Source: Progne subis subis (lineage: Eukaryota > Chordata > Aves > Passeriformes > Hirundinidae). From it: a DNA stretch of 64,000 nt. Position 1 is the first letter of the stretch, and each line of letters begins with the position of its first letter. Under the pieces are notes generated by a model that was given only the letters and a program-made list of their open reading frames with translations, did no database searches and was not told where the DNA came from. Both the position numbers and the translations under genes were made by a program. The stretch lies in NCBI GenBank assembly GCA_022316685.1, contig JAKJHU010000036.1, positions 5,622,036 through 5,686,035 on the forward strand. Direction: 5' to 3'. Positions 37,654 to 51,436 of the stretch are shown here, in pieces.

Positions 37654-40218
37654 GAAAACCCCCAGGACTAATAGTTTCACAACATGATATAAAAAGTTTC
37701 ATTTATTTTAGAATGCAGATGAATAAAGAGATTATGTCATAACCATGCAATGCTTTCACATATGGGAAATGAAAATGTAGTGCCCTCCTGTGCTTTAGGA
37801 GTTTCAGACTAGCAGACAAGAGACTGTCTGAATTGAAAAGTGGTGAAGAGTATACCACATTTCCCCAGATGGATAAAGTGATAGCATTTTCTGTAGGAAA
37901 AAACTTGTGATGAACAGGAAAAGAATAGGAAGAATCTGTCTCACAGTAATTGTATAGAGTGCTCATCTGGGAAACAGGCTAATCATCTGTATTTCAGATT
38001 GCTCTAGGAACAGTACACATTATTAAATATTTTTTCTAAGCAAATCTATTTCAAGTTGGAGACAATGCCTATGATTACTTTGGAGTGTTGGGGGCTGTTT
38101 TTAAATGTGTTATAAATAATAGAGCTCCTTTTCTGATGGAAATTAGCACTCTTCATTCCTCCTAGGTATTATTTCCCCTTTGAGATGAAAATTTATAAAA
38201 CATAGGAATCAATAAAAAGGAAGATTTCATGTGTTATTTTAGTTCAACACCTGACCAGTAAGGTTGGTTGTACCTAGATAAAAATCTCATTAACTTTTTG
38301 AATTGGCATTTGGACACCTTGCTATGTGTCCCTCTGATGGAAGTGTCCTGACAATGCCGCTTTTTCGTCTACCATGTGGTAATGCAGTAATTATTTTGCT
38401 TCCTTCTGGGCTTGTGGTCAGCAGCAATGTTTTTATGCTAAAAAGTCTATTCAATTTTCATAGCAATATGATTATCCTATTGTTTTTATATGTTTACTAA
38501 TCCATTCAGGGAAATGATAAATTAAATTTACTTGTAAATAAGGGCATTATCAAGGCCTCGTTTTAATTCCATTTTTCAGGCTTCATTTTTGGCTGAGACT
38601 TTGGTTTAAAGGAGTGCAATACAGATGTTTTCCTACTGAACAGAAAAGTAGGAGATTCAAACACATATAGGTAGAGAAAAGGATATGAAATCATTATGAT
38701 AATGTAAAGACAAAAAATTCTCTTTTACATCAATGCATAAATGCATTTCAAATAGAACTGAATTGCAAATATTCAGAGAATTTAAAGGCAATAATTCTGT
38801 ATCTTGTAGGTTCTATGTGTTTCATATTTTGAAGACAAGGTAGCATTTCCTGCTCATAAATAACTTTTTAGTGAAATGAATTTTGAACATGAGCTCAGTA
38901 TCATCTCAACTGGAATTATCATTAATAAGAGGAGAACTACCTGAATTCTGTATAGAAACTACAGGTGCTTTGAAAGTGTGAGACCATATGAAAAGAACTG
39001 CCAATTGCTTCTGATTGGTTTTGAACTGAGGAAGATCCAGCTAAGATTGAACTGCTGCATTTGAAGCCTTTAAGAAAACTGTTACTGAAAGATGGTTATC
39101 TGGCCTGTGTAAATGGAAATACAGGATTTCAGTTCAGCTAGACATGCCTCCTTTTGGATAAGGAACAATACTTAAAGAAGAAAAAGTATTACTGAAGGAT
39201 GCATCTTGTGAGTAATTGCAACCAATAAAACCCTGATGCCTCAAGTACCTATATAGTACCTCTATATCAGAATAAGGAGGAGCTCACTCTGTACCTATTT
39301 TTTGCAAAATCAGTTTGTTCCTGAAGTTGAGTTTAAAGTTTTATGGAATTAAAAAAAAAATAAATAAAAAGAGAAAATGAACACTCATTTACCTGTGAAA
39401 TAGGAAAAAAAAGAAAAGAAAAAAAGAAAGAATGCTTTTGTGTTATTCAAGTTTCAAGAGATTCTATTGTGACATGTAGGTTGAAAGAATCACGCCAAGG
39501 TGGAAGAGTGTAAGATCCAATCAAAAGAAGATCAGGAGGATATTGAAGTATTTTGGGAAGATGAGTGAACATGAATTCATGAAAGAAATATTTTCACATT
39601 GAAACAGAGTAACAGTTGTAAAAACTCCATTAATAATTCTAAAGTTATAACTAGTTGGCAAATATTTTGGAACGTCAGATAGGCATCAAAAGAAATTTGC
39701 TAAAATATCTTCTCAGTTATACTGAGACAAAGAGTTGGTCTTTGACATTAAGTTTTCATTATGTTCTACTTTTGAGCAACAAACCAAATTTTGAGGAAAA
39801 CAAATTTCAGAATCTGGCAAACTTTAATTCAGATTTTGAAACAAAAATTACATTTGGTGAAATTTATTTTTTATTCAATGCTGAATTTTAAATATTGACC
39901 AGTTTATTTTGTATGACAGCTGTACATTAATGCACATGGACATTTAAAACCAGCAGATCTATTTTCCTGTCTGTGTCCCTCTCTCCCTCGCCATCTCCAT
40001 CCACATCCTCATTACTAAGTCCATCCTACTCAAGTATTTCACTGGACTAATATTTTGTACTTTAAACTTCTAATTCCACTGAAATCCTCAGTGCAATTTA
40101 GCTATTAGTTTAATGCACGCTTTATGATCCCCTCTTTCCATTCATATGTCACTTAGTTGCACCTATTACATTTATCAGCATGTTAAAAGAAATAGTATTA
40201 CTACAAAAAATAATTACC

Positions 40219-40756
40219 TATTGCTGTGTATTATTTAGTTTCATATTGTATTTCATTTTTATATTGGGTTTTGAAATGCTTTGTTCTATACCCCCTGTTC
40301 CCCCGGAAAATGTAATATCCCAAAGTTTGTCCCTGCCCTTCCACCAGCCCATCTCCCACATTGTTCCCTTCCTTGAATGTAATCCAACCCTGTTCCACTC
40401 CCACCTTATCCCTGATAGGGTAGTGGCTTGTCCCCGCATTTAGTCCCTTCCCTGGATATAAGCTCAGACCATGCGGCCTGCCCCTCCTCTTGGCTCTGGG
40501 GACTGGGACGAGGCCCCTGACCCAGGCTGGGGCAGGGCCACAGAAGAAAGACTGAATAAAGCCCTGGTTTCTCCCCAGATCAAGTGCAGACCTCCTTCCT
40601 CTGCCATTGACGGGGACTTGCTCTCTCTGCTAAGGGAAAGGCTCTTGGTCACTCCTGGGTTTTAGGACCCTGAGGGAAATCCTTCCAACTGCAGTTTGTT
40701 TCTCGAGCTAGCTGGGGTGAATGGAGCCGGGGGCTCCGGGAGAGAGACAAGCCACA
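40219..40756 (+). mobile_element. ERVK-like solo LTR (538 bp)
   Basis: It is flanked by a perfect 6-bp duplication ATTACC (40213-40218 and 40757-40762). The start TATTGCTGTG aligns with TGTTGTAGTG of the LTR at 42583, so the canonical TG has mutated to TA. The end is ...AAGCCACA. U3 shares 'ctgttccactcccaccttat' wording with its relatives, but the CCAAT-like 'gattggg' is changed to 'gataggg'. A TATA-like GATATAAG lies near 40456 and AATAAA near 40555. The frames across the 3' half are incidental. Confidence 0.9.
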
Positions 40757-40762
40757 ATTACC

Positions 40763-41820
40763 ATCTGGGCTTAAATTGTGCAGGAATGCTTTAGAATGTC
40801 TTATAGAGACATTTTTAAAATTTTTGCTTTAGATTTAGGTTTTTCTTCCAGTTAAGTGTAAAAGAAATATGGTGATGAGGAAAAAAAGGATTGGGTTACA
40901 CCGTACAAAGTACAACTTCAAATATTCCTAACCCTTGGTATAACATCTATATTTTCTAGTTAATAAATACATTTGGTTTTCTTGCACATGTGTAAATTAG
41001 CACTTCAGTGTAGCTTGGTCCATTCAGGAAAAGCTCCCATTGAGACATGAATACTTCAAGAATAGTGTACTGGTACTAAAACAGTCACATACTTAATATA
41101 TATGCTTCCAAGTAAGTCTTAACCACAGATTGAATACCTCACTGCAAAATTTCCAAGTAAAGTCTCCAAAATATTTCACAATGTTAGGAGAATTCTAATG
41201 AAGTATGAAGGTATTTAACTTATCATAAATCACAATTCAGTTCTGTCATATAAATTTCCCTAAAGCTTTGCACATTGTATGAAGAGATTAAACTAGTATT
41301 TTCTTCCTATGGGCAAAATCAGAAGCAGTTCTTCTAATTCGTGGCATACAAATCCATTCAGTTGTAAGAGAAATAAAGGTCAAGCTGTACCCTGTGGTAC
41401 CTGCATTCATTCAATTTTACCGCTTGAAAAGTACATTTAATCAAACTTTTCAAAGTTATGGCTTTATAAATGGCTATTTATTTCTGGCCTTTGATTTTAA
41501 ATTTGCATTACTTTTTTTACCCACTTCATTATGTAGATAATTATCTATCCAATTCAAAAATTATGAACATTTTTTAAAGAAGTTTAGGTCTTAACAAGAG
41601 TTTAAGTCTTGTTGGTTTTTCTTCTTCACTTTTTCCAATACTTGAGTAAAACATCAAGGTTTATCTCTACTTTAACTTTAAAATCTTCCTGGAAGATTAC
41701 TTACCATGCAACAAACACGCACACACACACATGAAAAAAAAACCCCTCAGTATTGTCTTCTGACACCAGAATATTTAACTATCTGAGAAAAACATGCACG
41801 AGTAGTGAATTTAAAGCTGA
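40763..41820. other. AT-rich spacer, no gene seen
   Basis: A short (AC)n run lies at 41708-41721. No gene or element is recognised. Confidence 0.6.
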
Positions 41821-41825
41821 CCTTT

Positions 41826-43878
41826 TGTCATGGGTTAATACAGTTTAGTTTTTTAGTCATAGAAGAATGTAGAATGATATTTTGAGGTCAGGACCTGGGA
41901 ATTGCTTTAGAAAAAACAGGGACTTATTAGAGGGTTAGTTAGAATATTGGCATCTGGTTTGACTACTAAAAATTGTCGGCTACGACTTTAGGAGGTACCA
42001 TATAAAATCTCTTGATTTCCTGCAGGTTAGCCTTAGGTAACATCGAGTTGGGCCTGCTGCTCCCCCCTTTTTGGGGGAAGCTGGCCTGAGGCCTGGCCGG
42101 ATTCCATCAGCTCCTGGGGTAGGGGAGGGAAGGAGAGGTTGCTGCTTTACAACAACTACTTTCTCTAAACTTCCCTAGAGCAAAAAAAATCTCTACTAGG
42201 CCCCTAATAAAAGCTATGGGCATCATTTAAGCTAAAGCCACCCCAATTTACACTGAGGGGTGGGCCGAAAAAGCATTTATAATCCTGCCTAGTTTTTTTG
42301 TGATTCCAGACTACCCAAGTACTCTGATCTCTGATGTTTCTAAGTTCTTCCTCCCTCACCAATGTGGCCTTAAACATCTAATACCACAAGCTACCTCAAG
42401 AGAGAAAAAACTCTGAGCAAATTTAATCCTTTCCTGACAACATGAAACTTCCAGAGCTTAGCCCTCCTCTAAAAAAAAAAAAAAAAAAGGACAGAGTAAA
42501 CGTAAAAAAAACCACCCCAGCATAAATTCAGTAAAGCAATAGAAAAAAACTATTAAAACAGAAGGTTAAAGAGTTAGTTGTTTGTTGTAGTGCATAAATT
42601 GGGTTTATATGGTATTTCATTTTTATTTTGGATTTTGTAATGGTTTCTTCTGTACCACCTTGTTCCCCTGGAATATATATCATGAGGTTTGTCCCCGCTC
42701 CTCTGCCCTGGCCATCCTCCCACACTGGAATGTAACCCAACTCTGTTCCACTCCCACCTTGTCCCTGATTGGGCAGTGGCTTGTCCCTGCCTCTAGCCCC
42801 TTGGCCCTGGATAAAAGACCTGGGAACTGAGTGGGGAGCCCTCTCTTGCACCGGGACAGGGACTGGCACAGGGACTCGACTGAGCTCCGGACTCGGCGGG
42901 GGCAGGACCCCAGAATGAAGCCATGATTCCCCACCAGACAAAGAGCAGACTCTTTCCTTTTGCCATTGATGGATGCCTGCTCTCTCTAAAGGAAATGGTT
43001 CCAGCAGCTCCTGGGATCTTTGGAACCCTAAAAGGAAAATTCCTTCTGGCAAGGTTTCTCTCTCAAGGTAGCTGAAGCTGAAATGGAACACAGGCTCCAA
43101 GGGGAGAGAGAGCCGCTTAAGTTGTTCCATTCTTATTTAAGCCATAGAAACAAATTCTATATTTAGATTATTCCTTTAAATCATAAGAAAAAATTACATT
43201 TAAGGAAATAATTATTTAGATTTGTGTGCGTATTTAAGCAAAAGTGTTTGTGATAAACTAAATAATATTAATCCTATAAAATGCTTAAACAGAGAAAAGA
43301 TAAGAAGCCCACTGCGCTAGTGAAAAAGTGAGAAAATATCTCTGTACTTTAAGATGAAGAATCTTTCGCCTTTAGAGTTATTCATCTTTAAAAATTAACA
43401 CCCCAATATACAAAAGTCTAAGATCCATGACCCATAAGCCTTAGAAACCTGCTAATGGGAGAGGTCACAAAAGCAAATTTCTCCAAGCAGCTGTTTTTAT
43501 AACAGTTAAAAAAACCACCAAAAAAAGTTCTAAGTTGTCAGTAAAATCCATAACTCTAAAAGAGACTCTTCTCCTAAAGAATTAATAAAAGACTATTGTC
43601 AGATAGTAAAACTGACTAAAAATTACAAGTTTTATCTCTTTATGTTGTTTTGTAAGAAACTAAGCAGTTTATAAAGGGAAAGAAGAGTGTTTTTAGAGTT
43701 TCATTCTGTTTTGTTTTAGTTTTTTTCCCAACTTCCTTTTCCCATTCTTTTAGTACATGTTAATAAAACTATTTGTTGATTTTTAAAGTTAAGCCCACTT
43801 TACTTTTCTCCTAGTCTCTCTCCCACAAAAAAAGAATAAATACTAAACCCAAAATTTAGTAAACGTAAAACCACTACA
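41826..43878 (+). mobile_element. long ERVL-like LTR split by younger LTR
   Basis: It starts TGTCATGGGTTAATACAG and ends ...AACCACTACA, flanked by perfect 5-bp duplications CCTTT (41821-41825 and 43879-43883). Removing the nested LTR at 42583-43120 leaves about 1.5 kb that aligns with the copies at 53276 and 31179. A TATA-like ATATAAAA lies near 41999-42006 and AATAAA near 43762. An extra segment around 42030-42280 (cytosine/thymine run, then GC-rich) is absent from the 53276 copy. The 43250-43350 part is shared with the reverse copy near 32340-32430 but missing at 53276, so the latter carries a deletion. Confidence 0.9.
42583..43120 (+). mobile_element. ERVK-like solo LTR (538 bp), nested
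   Basis: It is flanked by a perfect 6-bp duplication GTTGTT (42577-42582 and 43121-43126) inside the long LTR at 41826-43878. It begins TGTTGTAGTGCATAAATTGG, almost the same as the provirus LTR at 60632, and carries the shared 'gattgggcagtggcttgtcc' block. The 3' end reads ...GCCGCTTAA instead of a TG...CA terminus, so its last bases have changed. A TATA-like GATAAAAG lies near 42809. The polyadenylation site is degraded (AATGAAGCC near 42914). The uninterrupted paralogue at 53276 shows the empty site gagttgGTTGTTctattc at about 53765-53782. Confidence 0.92.
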
Positions 43879-45115
43879 CCTTTGAACACTGCATCCACTT
43901 TTAGGTTGAGATTTTTATCTGCTAACTATAGTTTATACACCTCAGTAAAATGTAGATGGTAGTCAGAGAAGTATTGTAATAAACAGAAACAAGGAGAGTT
44001 AACTTAAAATATAATGACTGTTAAGAACAATTAATGAGGGATGTTGCTCACAGACCCAATTAGAATGCAGAATATTTTTTAGAAAAGAAAAAACGTATAA
44101 AAGGATGTAGGGAATACAAGCTAAAAGATAGATAAACCCTCATGGCCAGCCCATCTTATCTTAAGGTTAAACTATCAATCATTTCCATAATAGTTTAGAA
44201 AATTCTGGAGTTTGACAAAATAGAACAGAAATAAATAATACATTGTTTAAAAAAATAGCAAAATATCAGATTGTTTTTATTTTGTTTTGCTTTGTTTTTA
44301 ATTTAGAAAATATTTTTAGATAATTATTTGGATGGGGGGAAAATCCATTTGGGTGGATAAATAAAACAGGATGTGGGACTACATATTGTAGACTACATGT
44401 GAATCTTGAAGTCAGAATGAGAATCTTGTAACTGTTTATCTGTTTCCTAATTGCACAAAAAATAATGAAATATTCTGGTCCTCTGTAGAATATGCTTTGT
44501 AAACATTTACCTTTATTTATGTTGTTATGTTTGGGGATACATCTCTCTTTTTTATGATGTATCCAGATTCAGTTCCATCTAATTATATCCTTTTCTGGTA
44601 TACTCTGTAATATACTCTGGAAATGCTTATTCCTTACATTTTTTAGGGATCTTTTTAGGCTTTACATGGTGTCAGGATGACTGTCCAGTGATAATTTCTC
44701 TTCATACAAGGAACAAGAAATCAAATATTCTAATAACTGAAGAAAAATTTTTTCCTTCAAAGCTGTAGACTTGGGACCTCCATGTGGATGAGAATGAGGA
44801 TACTCTTGGACAAATATTGTTGAGACTTATAACAGTGAGGATGAGTAAACAAACTTAGCACACATAAGCCTGGGTAAGCAACTATTCAAGTCCTACTTGT
44901 AAAGTCTGTAAAAATTTCTGAATCTGCCAGTATCTTAGAAGGCCAGTGCTTCTGACTGCAGGTCATCAGTGTGCCGATATGATGTTGGTTCCAGCAGAGT
45001 GAACAAGCAGCTGCAGCTACTGCTATAACACACCTGTACCTCATCACATTCAAAAGAGCAATAAAGCATTGTGTGGAGAACACCAACCTAACAGCTTAAC
45101 ACGACTGCATAAAGA

Positions 45116-45470
45116 CCAGTGTCAAGTGAACCTCAATCCTGCTTACACTACCTGGACAGCTGTTGATACTCTCAGGACAAACAAAAAAAAGCTGTCATGA
45201 AGCAGTCTTATCACTACTGCAAAAACTAGAAATGAAAAAGTAAAAGAGCGCTGCACAGTGATTCAGTGGGCAGAACAGCAGCACTGAAATCAGTCTTGCA
45301 GCACTTAGAAATGATAGACCTTTCAGACTGTAGTTTGGAGCTGTTGCTAACAGCAAAGAGCATAGAAACTTTATCAGGAGAGATGGTACCTATGCTATCA
45401 TTTGTTACACTGCAGGATGAAGAAAATGCTAAAGGAATATGAGAAAATGGCCATGAGCTACAGAGTATAT
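45116..45470 (+). pseudogene. possible decayed retrocopy, parent unknown
   Basis: Forward frames here have unusually protein-like composition for this AT-rich region. One stretch, about 45132-45240, reads LLTLPGQLLILSGQ and then LSLLQKLEMKK before a stop. In a second frame, about 45249-45443, it continues with LQHLEMIDLSDCSLELLLTA and TLSGEMVPMLSFVTLQDEE before TGA. The two would join by a frameshift. I see no known domain, poly-A tail or target duplication. The alternative is chance, since a 122-codon frame also exists on the opposite strand (45226-45594). This is a weak inference. Confidence 0.2.
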
Positions 45471-46329
45471 GGCTGCAAGGATCATGATTTGTTTGGTTTT
45501 TATTGTTTAGCTTTAGTACATATTCAAGGTTGTACTTGTCATTGAGAACCGTTTGAAAGCAGTACTTGCAATTGGAAGACTTTCGTGCAGCCATAATTTT
45601 CTAGGTAGTCCTCTGAGTTCTTATTTATATACACAAGTACTTATTTATATACACAATATCTTTGTGGTTTAGAAAATGGGTGTGCTAATAATGAGAAAAA
45701 AAACCCTTGTTTTATAATAACTTTATGCTTCAAACCTTGCTGTGCTTGAATATTTTGACTGCTTTTTGCCTGTATCTATGTATGTAGCTGTGGTGATGGA
45801 ACATAATTTTAAGTTATGGAATTCAGGCCACTCTTACATTCAGATGAGATCACTGTGAAGTTGTCTCTTTTTCTAATCTCCAAAAAACTGTTCTATTTAA
45901 ACCTTCTTTCCAAGCATAAAGAAAGAATTGATTTAGAAGTGAGAGCTCTAATTTTATTATGAATACTTCTAATAATGAATCTTTTAATGCTATCCCACCC
46001 CATCCCCATGCCTGCCTTTCCACCATCTCTGATCAGGGCTTTGAAGAGGTTTGTACTGTATCCTATGGATAGTACTATCTGCTGTCACAAAGTACATGGA
46101 TGTGACTTTTCACATCCCAAGAAAGGGAGAATTTCTTCCTCTTGCTGCACCTCATCCACACTGACCTTAGAGCAGGCATGGGCTTTGTCCACCCAGCTCT
46201 CAGAACCCTCTAGCGAGAGAGTTTACAGAAATTTCTTGTATTATTTAGCTTGTTCCAATGCTTACTGATTTTCATAGTGAATTTTTGCTCCTGTGTTCAG
46301 TCCGAACTTCTCCTGTCACCCTGTTAGGG

Positions 46330-46565
46330 TTTTGGACAATGATCCACCTATCACATATGTGGGTAACTGGCCTGACTCTAACATTTGATGACCTCTCTGA
46401 AAGTACTGGAAGATTGCAATTAGCTCCTAACCAACCTCAGGTAGCTGAATTCCAGCTTATGAATATTTTTCTTTTATTTGGGTTGCAGAACTGGACAAAG
46501 CATTCCAGACACAGTCAAGCATGGTCAAGCATGATTTATCTCAGTGAATTTATGCTGGCTATTTC
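46330..46565 (-). mobile_element. probable degraded CR1 LINE, reverse strand
   Basis: The forward strand has 'gggttgcagaactggacaaa' and 'gcattccagacacagtcaag', matching the inverted CR1 phrase seen intact at 12855-12875. The flanks are only faintly similar, so the limits are rough. Confidence 0.5.
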
Positions 46566-48950
46566 CAATTGCCTTTCATCTGTCAATAAAAGAGTGAAGG
46601 GGAGAAAGATGAGATAAGCACAAAATTATCTGTTTGAAAATAGAAAGAAGCATAAAAAGAACCATTTTAGAGCTCAGTTTCCATATTCAGTGGAAATAGG
46701 ACCAATTTTAATAAATCAGGTTTGACAATTTCTTTTTACATAAAGAATGAAACAAACTTCAGGAGGGAGATACTGAGAAGTATTTCCATACTGATAACAT
46801 CAGGAAACAAGTATTCACACACCCTGGTTAATCAAATAGTAATTCTTTTTGCAAATAGAAGAAGGTGAATCTGACTCAGTGACAGAGAAGCAAAATCCCA
46901 AATTCCTCTGTTAATCTGAAAGAGCAGTCTTGCTCACCGACAGTAAAGTTTTTCTGCCATATCTGGGTTGTCTGAGACTCTAATTTCATATTTATATATA
47001 CTTTGAGGGATGACGTTACAGTGTGCACAGGTAGATGAAGATACTATATTCTACAAAGCTGCCTTGCTCTTTTTCAGAAACTTATGTGCAATGATTATCT
47101 TACAGAAAAGTGGATTCTTTCCTTACAGAGGAATTTCATGTGTCAGAAATTATAATAAACATAATTTACTTAAATCTTTATCCAATTCCATAGCTCAGTC
47201 ACACAGCAAGTACATATCATTACAGACCTACCTTTTTTGCATGCTTGGCTTAGTAATTCTTTTTCCCTGAGATTAAAACAAAATATTGACGCAAAAAAGA
47301 AAAGTTTTAGCATAGTCTGAAGAAAACTGGTCACAATACTTTTAGATAGACTTTTTTTTTAACAATATCATTCGAAATATCACTGTTTATCTCTAATATA
47401 GTCTTAGAAATATTTTGCTTATACTTTGCTTATAATTGAAAAAATTCTCAGTCAATAATCTGTAGACCCAACACAAATCTTCACAGATAATTATTACAAA
47501 TTTCAAAGTGTTTATCACAGGGCATCAGTCTTGCTACGTCTTTTGGTGCATTTAATACATTTTTCATTTATCTTAAAAACAAAGGCACATAATAAAGTAA
47601 AAATGTTGAGATTGCACTATTTTTGCATATCCTACAAATTTGGACCTCTTCTTGTTTCACTACAGAATGAACCATACATTATCAGAACCATGTATCACTC
47701 TCTGTTTCTTTCTGGGAAAAAATTGTTTGAATTAATAGTCGGGAGACTGGCAAAACCTGGTAGTAATTTAGTCATTAGATGTAAAATCTCTGCAATATGC
47801 ATTATGCACAGGACCACACAGAACCATCTTCCTCAGTCCTCAGTGTCCTGAGAGGACACTTTTAGGATTTTGCTTCAAAGTGAGGAACAGAGTACTGACA
47901 AAGCAGCTTAGTTGGTTCAGAGAGATTTATTTGCTTGGCTTTCATATTTTCACTGAAAGAGGAAGAAATTGCTCTTTGAAACTTGATCTGGACTAAAATT
48001 TTGATGTCGTCATTCCTTTATTGGCTAAACATGAATTTGATAGTTTCAGCTGCATTTTAAACTCATAAATATTTCCTTGGAGAAAGCTAGTCTAACAACA
48101 TCTTTACAAAGTTGGGTTCAATTATATCTGTTTTTAAAGACATTATTTTGATGATTTACTTTTATGGATAAGATACAAAATTCTGTTTCAAAATATTCCA
48201 AACACTTATTATATTTTCATATAAATTCTTTCAGCCTAAGGGCTGTCTTTTACATGAGCACAAGAGACAAAACCCAAATGCTTTTCAAAATTATTTTTCT
48301 TTAGATTTTTTTTCTATTTTCTGTTATAAATAAATGCTTTATAATTTCCAGCTACATTACTAACCTCTCTATTAGATTAAATATTCTACACTTGATTACT
48401 TTAGCAATAGTAACCAATTTTATTTGGTTGGTAAACACTTACTAGCCACATGGAAAAGTTACAGGATATTTATACTTATGGGGAACATTTCAGAGAAATA
48501 ATTTCCTTCGATTACTCTCTGAACACTTAAATCATTAAGAAGGGAAAATATTTTTGATTTTTGAAGCTTATTTAAAATCTTAGAATTTTTAAAGGGAGAG
48601 AAAAAATCATGGGTAATTGTGGTGCATTAACAGGCAGCCTTTCCTTTTTATGCAGGGAAAGGAGACTGAACAAAAGTAACATCCTGTTTTCTGTCTTCCT
48701 GATATGGTGCTTGTACAAGAAAAAAAATAAAGAACTTACAGAGAATTTCCCTATGAATCATTTACCTGTCACTGTATAAGAAAAAAAAAAAAAAAAAATT
48801 CCCAAGCTACCATGAGTTTAGAAATATTTTTTTTTTTCTCCAAAAATATACATACAATTTCTAGAATGTTACTACTAAGGTCTTGACAGTGCTCTCATGA
48901 CCACCAAGTTATATTGAGTTGTTTTGTTGTTGTTTTTTTCTGTTTTGATT

Positions 48951-49035
48951 TTTTTTTTTTGGTGGGTTTTTTTTTTTTTTTGTGTGTGTGTGTGTGTTTG
49001 TTTGTTTGTTTGTTTGTTTGTTTGTTTTGGGGTTT
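48951..49035. repeat. compound poly-T, (TG)n, (TTTG)n tract
   Basis: T-runs are followed by TG dinucleotides (48980-48997) and then TTTG tetramers (48997-49026). The Phe/Cys-rich frame over it is not a gene. Confidence 0.92.
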
Positions 49036-49982
49036 TTTTAGCAAAATACTGGAATCTGTAGTAACTTATGAATGTTTATTTTATTCTACTTTTCAGACAG
49101 ATAAACTTTACTTGCAAAAATACTCTATCAGTGTTTAAAAAATTTATTCTTCATCTCATGAAAGTTTATTGACAGAATTTCAGGAAAATATCCTTTTTAT
49201 TACTATTATTTTAATATCAGCTGATAGGTTCTGATTTTTCACTAAACTTTATCAAAATTCTGCATGTCATTGCAGATGTCTGATCCTGATGACATACATG
49301 TCATTACCCAGTATCATATGTCTCAATATATTTTGCTCTAGTATTTTTGTTTAATATTTTTGCTCTGAATAGCTACCTTAAACAGTCCTTCAAGCTATCA
49401 CACAAAATCTCACATATCTCAATTAATCTCAGTTTTCTTCCAAAATAATATTTGCTAGTAATTACATTTATTTTATCAGGAAGAGTTTACACCTTCCTCA
49501 TGCAGTTTAGGATTAGAAACTATAGAAAATAATTTGTAGATAAAAACATACACATTTAAATAAGATTTGTGCACGTTGACATTCATTTTTTGCCTTAAAA
49601 AAAAAGAAAAATAAGATTTTTCAATAAAATTAAAAACTTTAAAACCTTTTAAGTGTGGTTATTTTATAGATGACTTTTTAAAAATGTAAAACAATTCAAG
49701 CCCTTTAAAAACTTTAGTCTACTGTAAATACTTAGTATTGTTTTTACTTTTAACCATTTTAAGCAGCTTCCAGCTTCTTTTGGGTTTTTTATATTATCTA
49801 TTTTACCTGACTTTAAAATTATATTAAATCTAGATTATATTTTTAATGAATAAATTAATTATGATGTAACCTCATATAAATCAGGTTGAAGACTTGAGTT
49901 TCTATTTCAAGTTAGGAAATTCTATTTCTATTTACTTTTCTTTTAACTAGACAAGGACCATGTATTTATTGGCATGATTATA

Positions 49983-50064
49983 AAAAACAAAAAACAAAAA
50001 ACAAACAAACAAAAAACAAACAAAACAAACAAAACAAACAAACAAAACAAACAAACAAAAAAAC
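49983..50064. repeat. (AAAC)n-type tract
   Basis: AAAC, AAAAC and AAAAAAC units run over about 80 bases. A T-run follows at 50101-50119. Confidence 0.92.
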
Positions 50065-50590
50065 CAGAGAGAAGGATACATAGTGATGGGCATGACTTCT
50101 TTTTTTTTTTTTTTTTTTTCCAATAAACTGCTGTTTTCTGGTCCTTCAGAAGCTACCATATTTTTCATGCAAGTTTTAAAAGTTGTTGCTTAGGAAATGT
50201 TATTGTCTAATGTATACATCTCAAAACACACAAAAAATGAGGAATAGTTATCATATTTGTAATTAGTTTCTTTTTTTTTCATCTAGAATTAAGTTATCTG
50301 CTTCAAACAGAAAGCCTATCTATAGCTTGAATTGAATTTGTGTTGACTTTTTTCATGAAGGTAATTTCTTGTGGGTTATGGACTAGTACCTGGTAAGGAG
50401 TGTATACACTGCTAATAGAAATTGAAGGAAGTATAATATTTAAAATTTTAATATATATCATTTTCAAATGAAAGCAAAACCAAAAAAAAAACCAAACCAA
50501 AAAAAAAACACCCCAGAAAAAATACAGATTAACTTATTTTTCTGTCAGGTGGTTTTATTAAATTACTTATGCTCAAACACTTTAAAAAAT

Positions 50591-50592
<2 letters not shown>

Positions 50593-50633
<41 letters not shown>

Positions 50634-50645
50634 ACACACACACAA
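50593..50645. repeat. (TA)n then (CA)n microsatellite
   Basis: TA repeats cover about 37 bases and are followed by GTATACACACACACA. It is likely to be length-variable. Confidence 0.95.
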
Positions 50646-51436
50646 AGCTCCTCCTTTATTTGTATGAGTTGAGTGACCTGTTATGCAGTATGCAGTGTTG
50701 AAGAGAAATTCACATTTGTCACAAATTACCTACTCTTTGAGAGTTTCTGTTCATAGTTTATTGTACGTGCTACATATTGTATAGCACAAGATGGGGAGCA
50801 GAGAGAAAAAGTGATTTCATTGACCAGGCTGCTGCATGCTGTGGCAGATAGGACAAAGGGGAAGGGGAAAATTTCTACTTCTTTGAGTTAATGGATGCAC
50901 ACACAGAAGGGAGAATATCCAGGATCATGGGTTAGGCAAGTATACAGAAGCAGACAGGGCACATAATGACATATGCTGAATGTGGTGAGGAAAGCAGAGG
51001 CTGATACAGAGAGCAGAGCCAAGTCTAATCTTATAAAGGGTCAACAACTACTCCTATAGAGAAGGAAGCTGTTATGCTCACAGTAAGAGTGTTTGAAGTC
51101 CTGAAAGTTGCCAAATCTGTCAGCAAGATGGAAGGAGTTGGAAAGTCAGAAAGTTGGGAAATCTTTATTTTTTAAGCCTTGTGTTTAATCAATTTGGTGC
51201 AGCAAATCTGATTTTTACTTTGTTCAGGTTTCTGGTTTGTGTTCTAATAAAACTATTATATTTTGACAAATTATCATGCACCATTCAGTGCTAGCTCCTA
51301 TTTTTATGATTTGTATTGCTATACTTGTGCAAATATATTTTTATTATTTTTATAAACACCAGCTTTAGGTGCTATTAACTAAATAAAATATCAAACTCTA
51401 TAAATAATATAATAATGAAAACTGTTGATATAGAAA

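Larger units (their letters stand above)
34696..40212. other. AT-rich unique sequence, no gene seen
   Basis: It holds two reverse-strand CR1 ends (36697 and 37496) and A-rich tracts near 37620-37653 and 39352-39430. The segment around 34990-35240 has several CpGs and balanced composition and could be conserved non-coding DNA, which cannot be tested from one sequence. Confidence 0.5.

Noticed and set aside
42528..43130. 200-codon reverse frame
   Set aside because: It runs antisense across the nested LTR at 42583-43120 and has no domain.
48914..50168. Cys/Phe/Val-rich frames resembling membrane peptides
   Set aside because: They are products of the (TG)n, (TTTG)n and (AAAC)n tracts.
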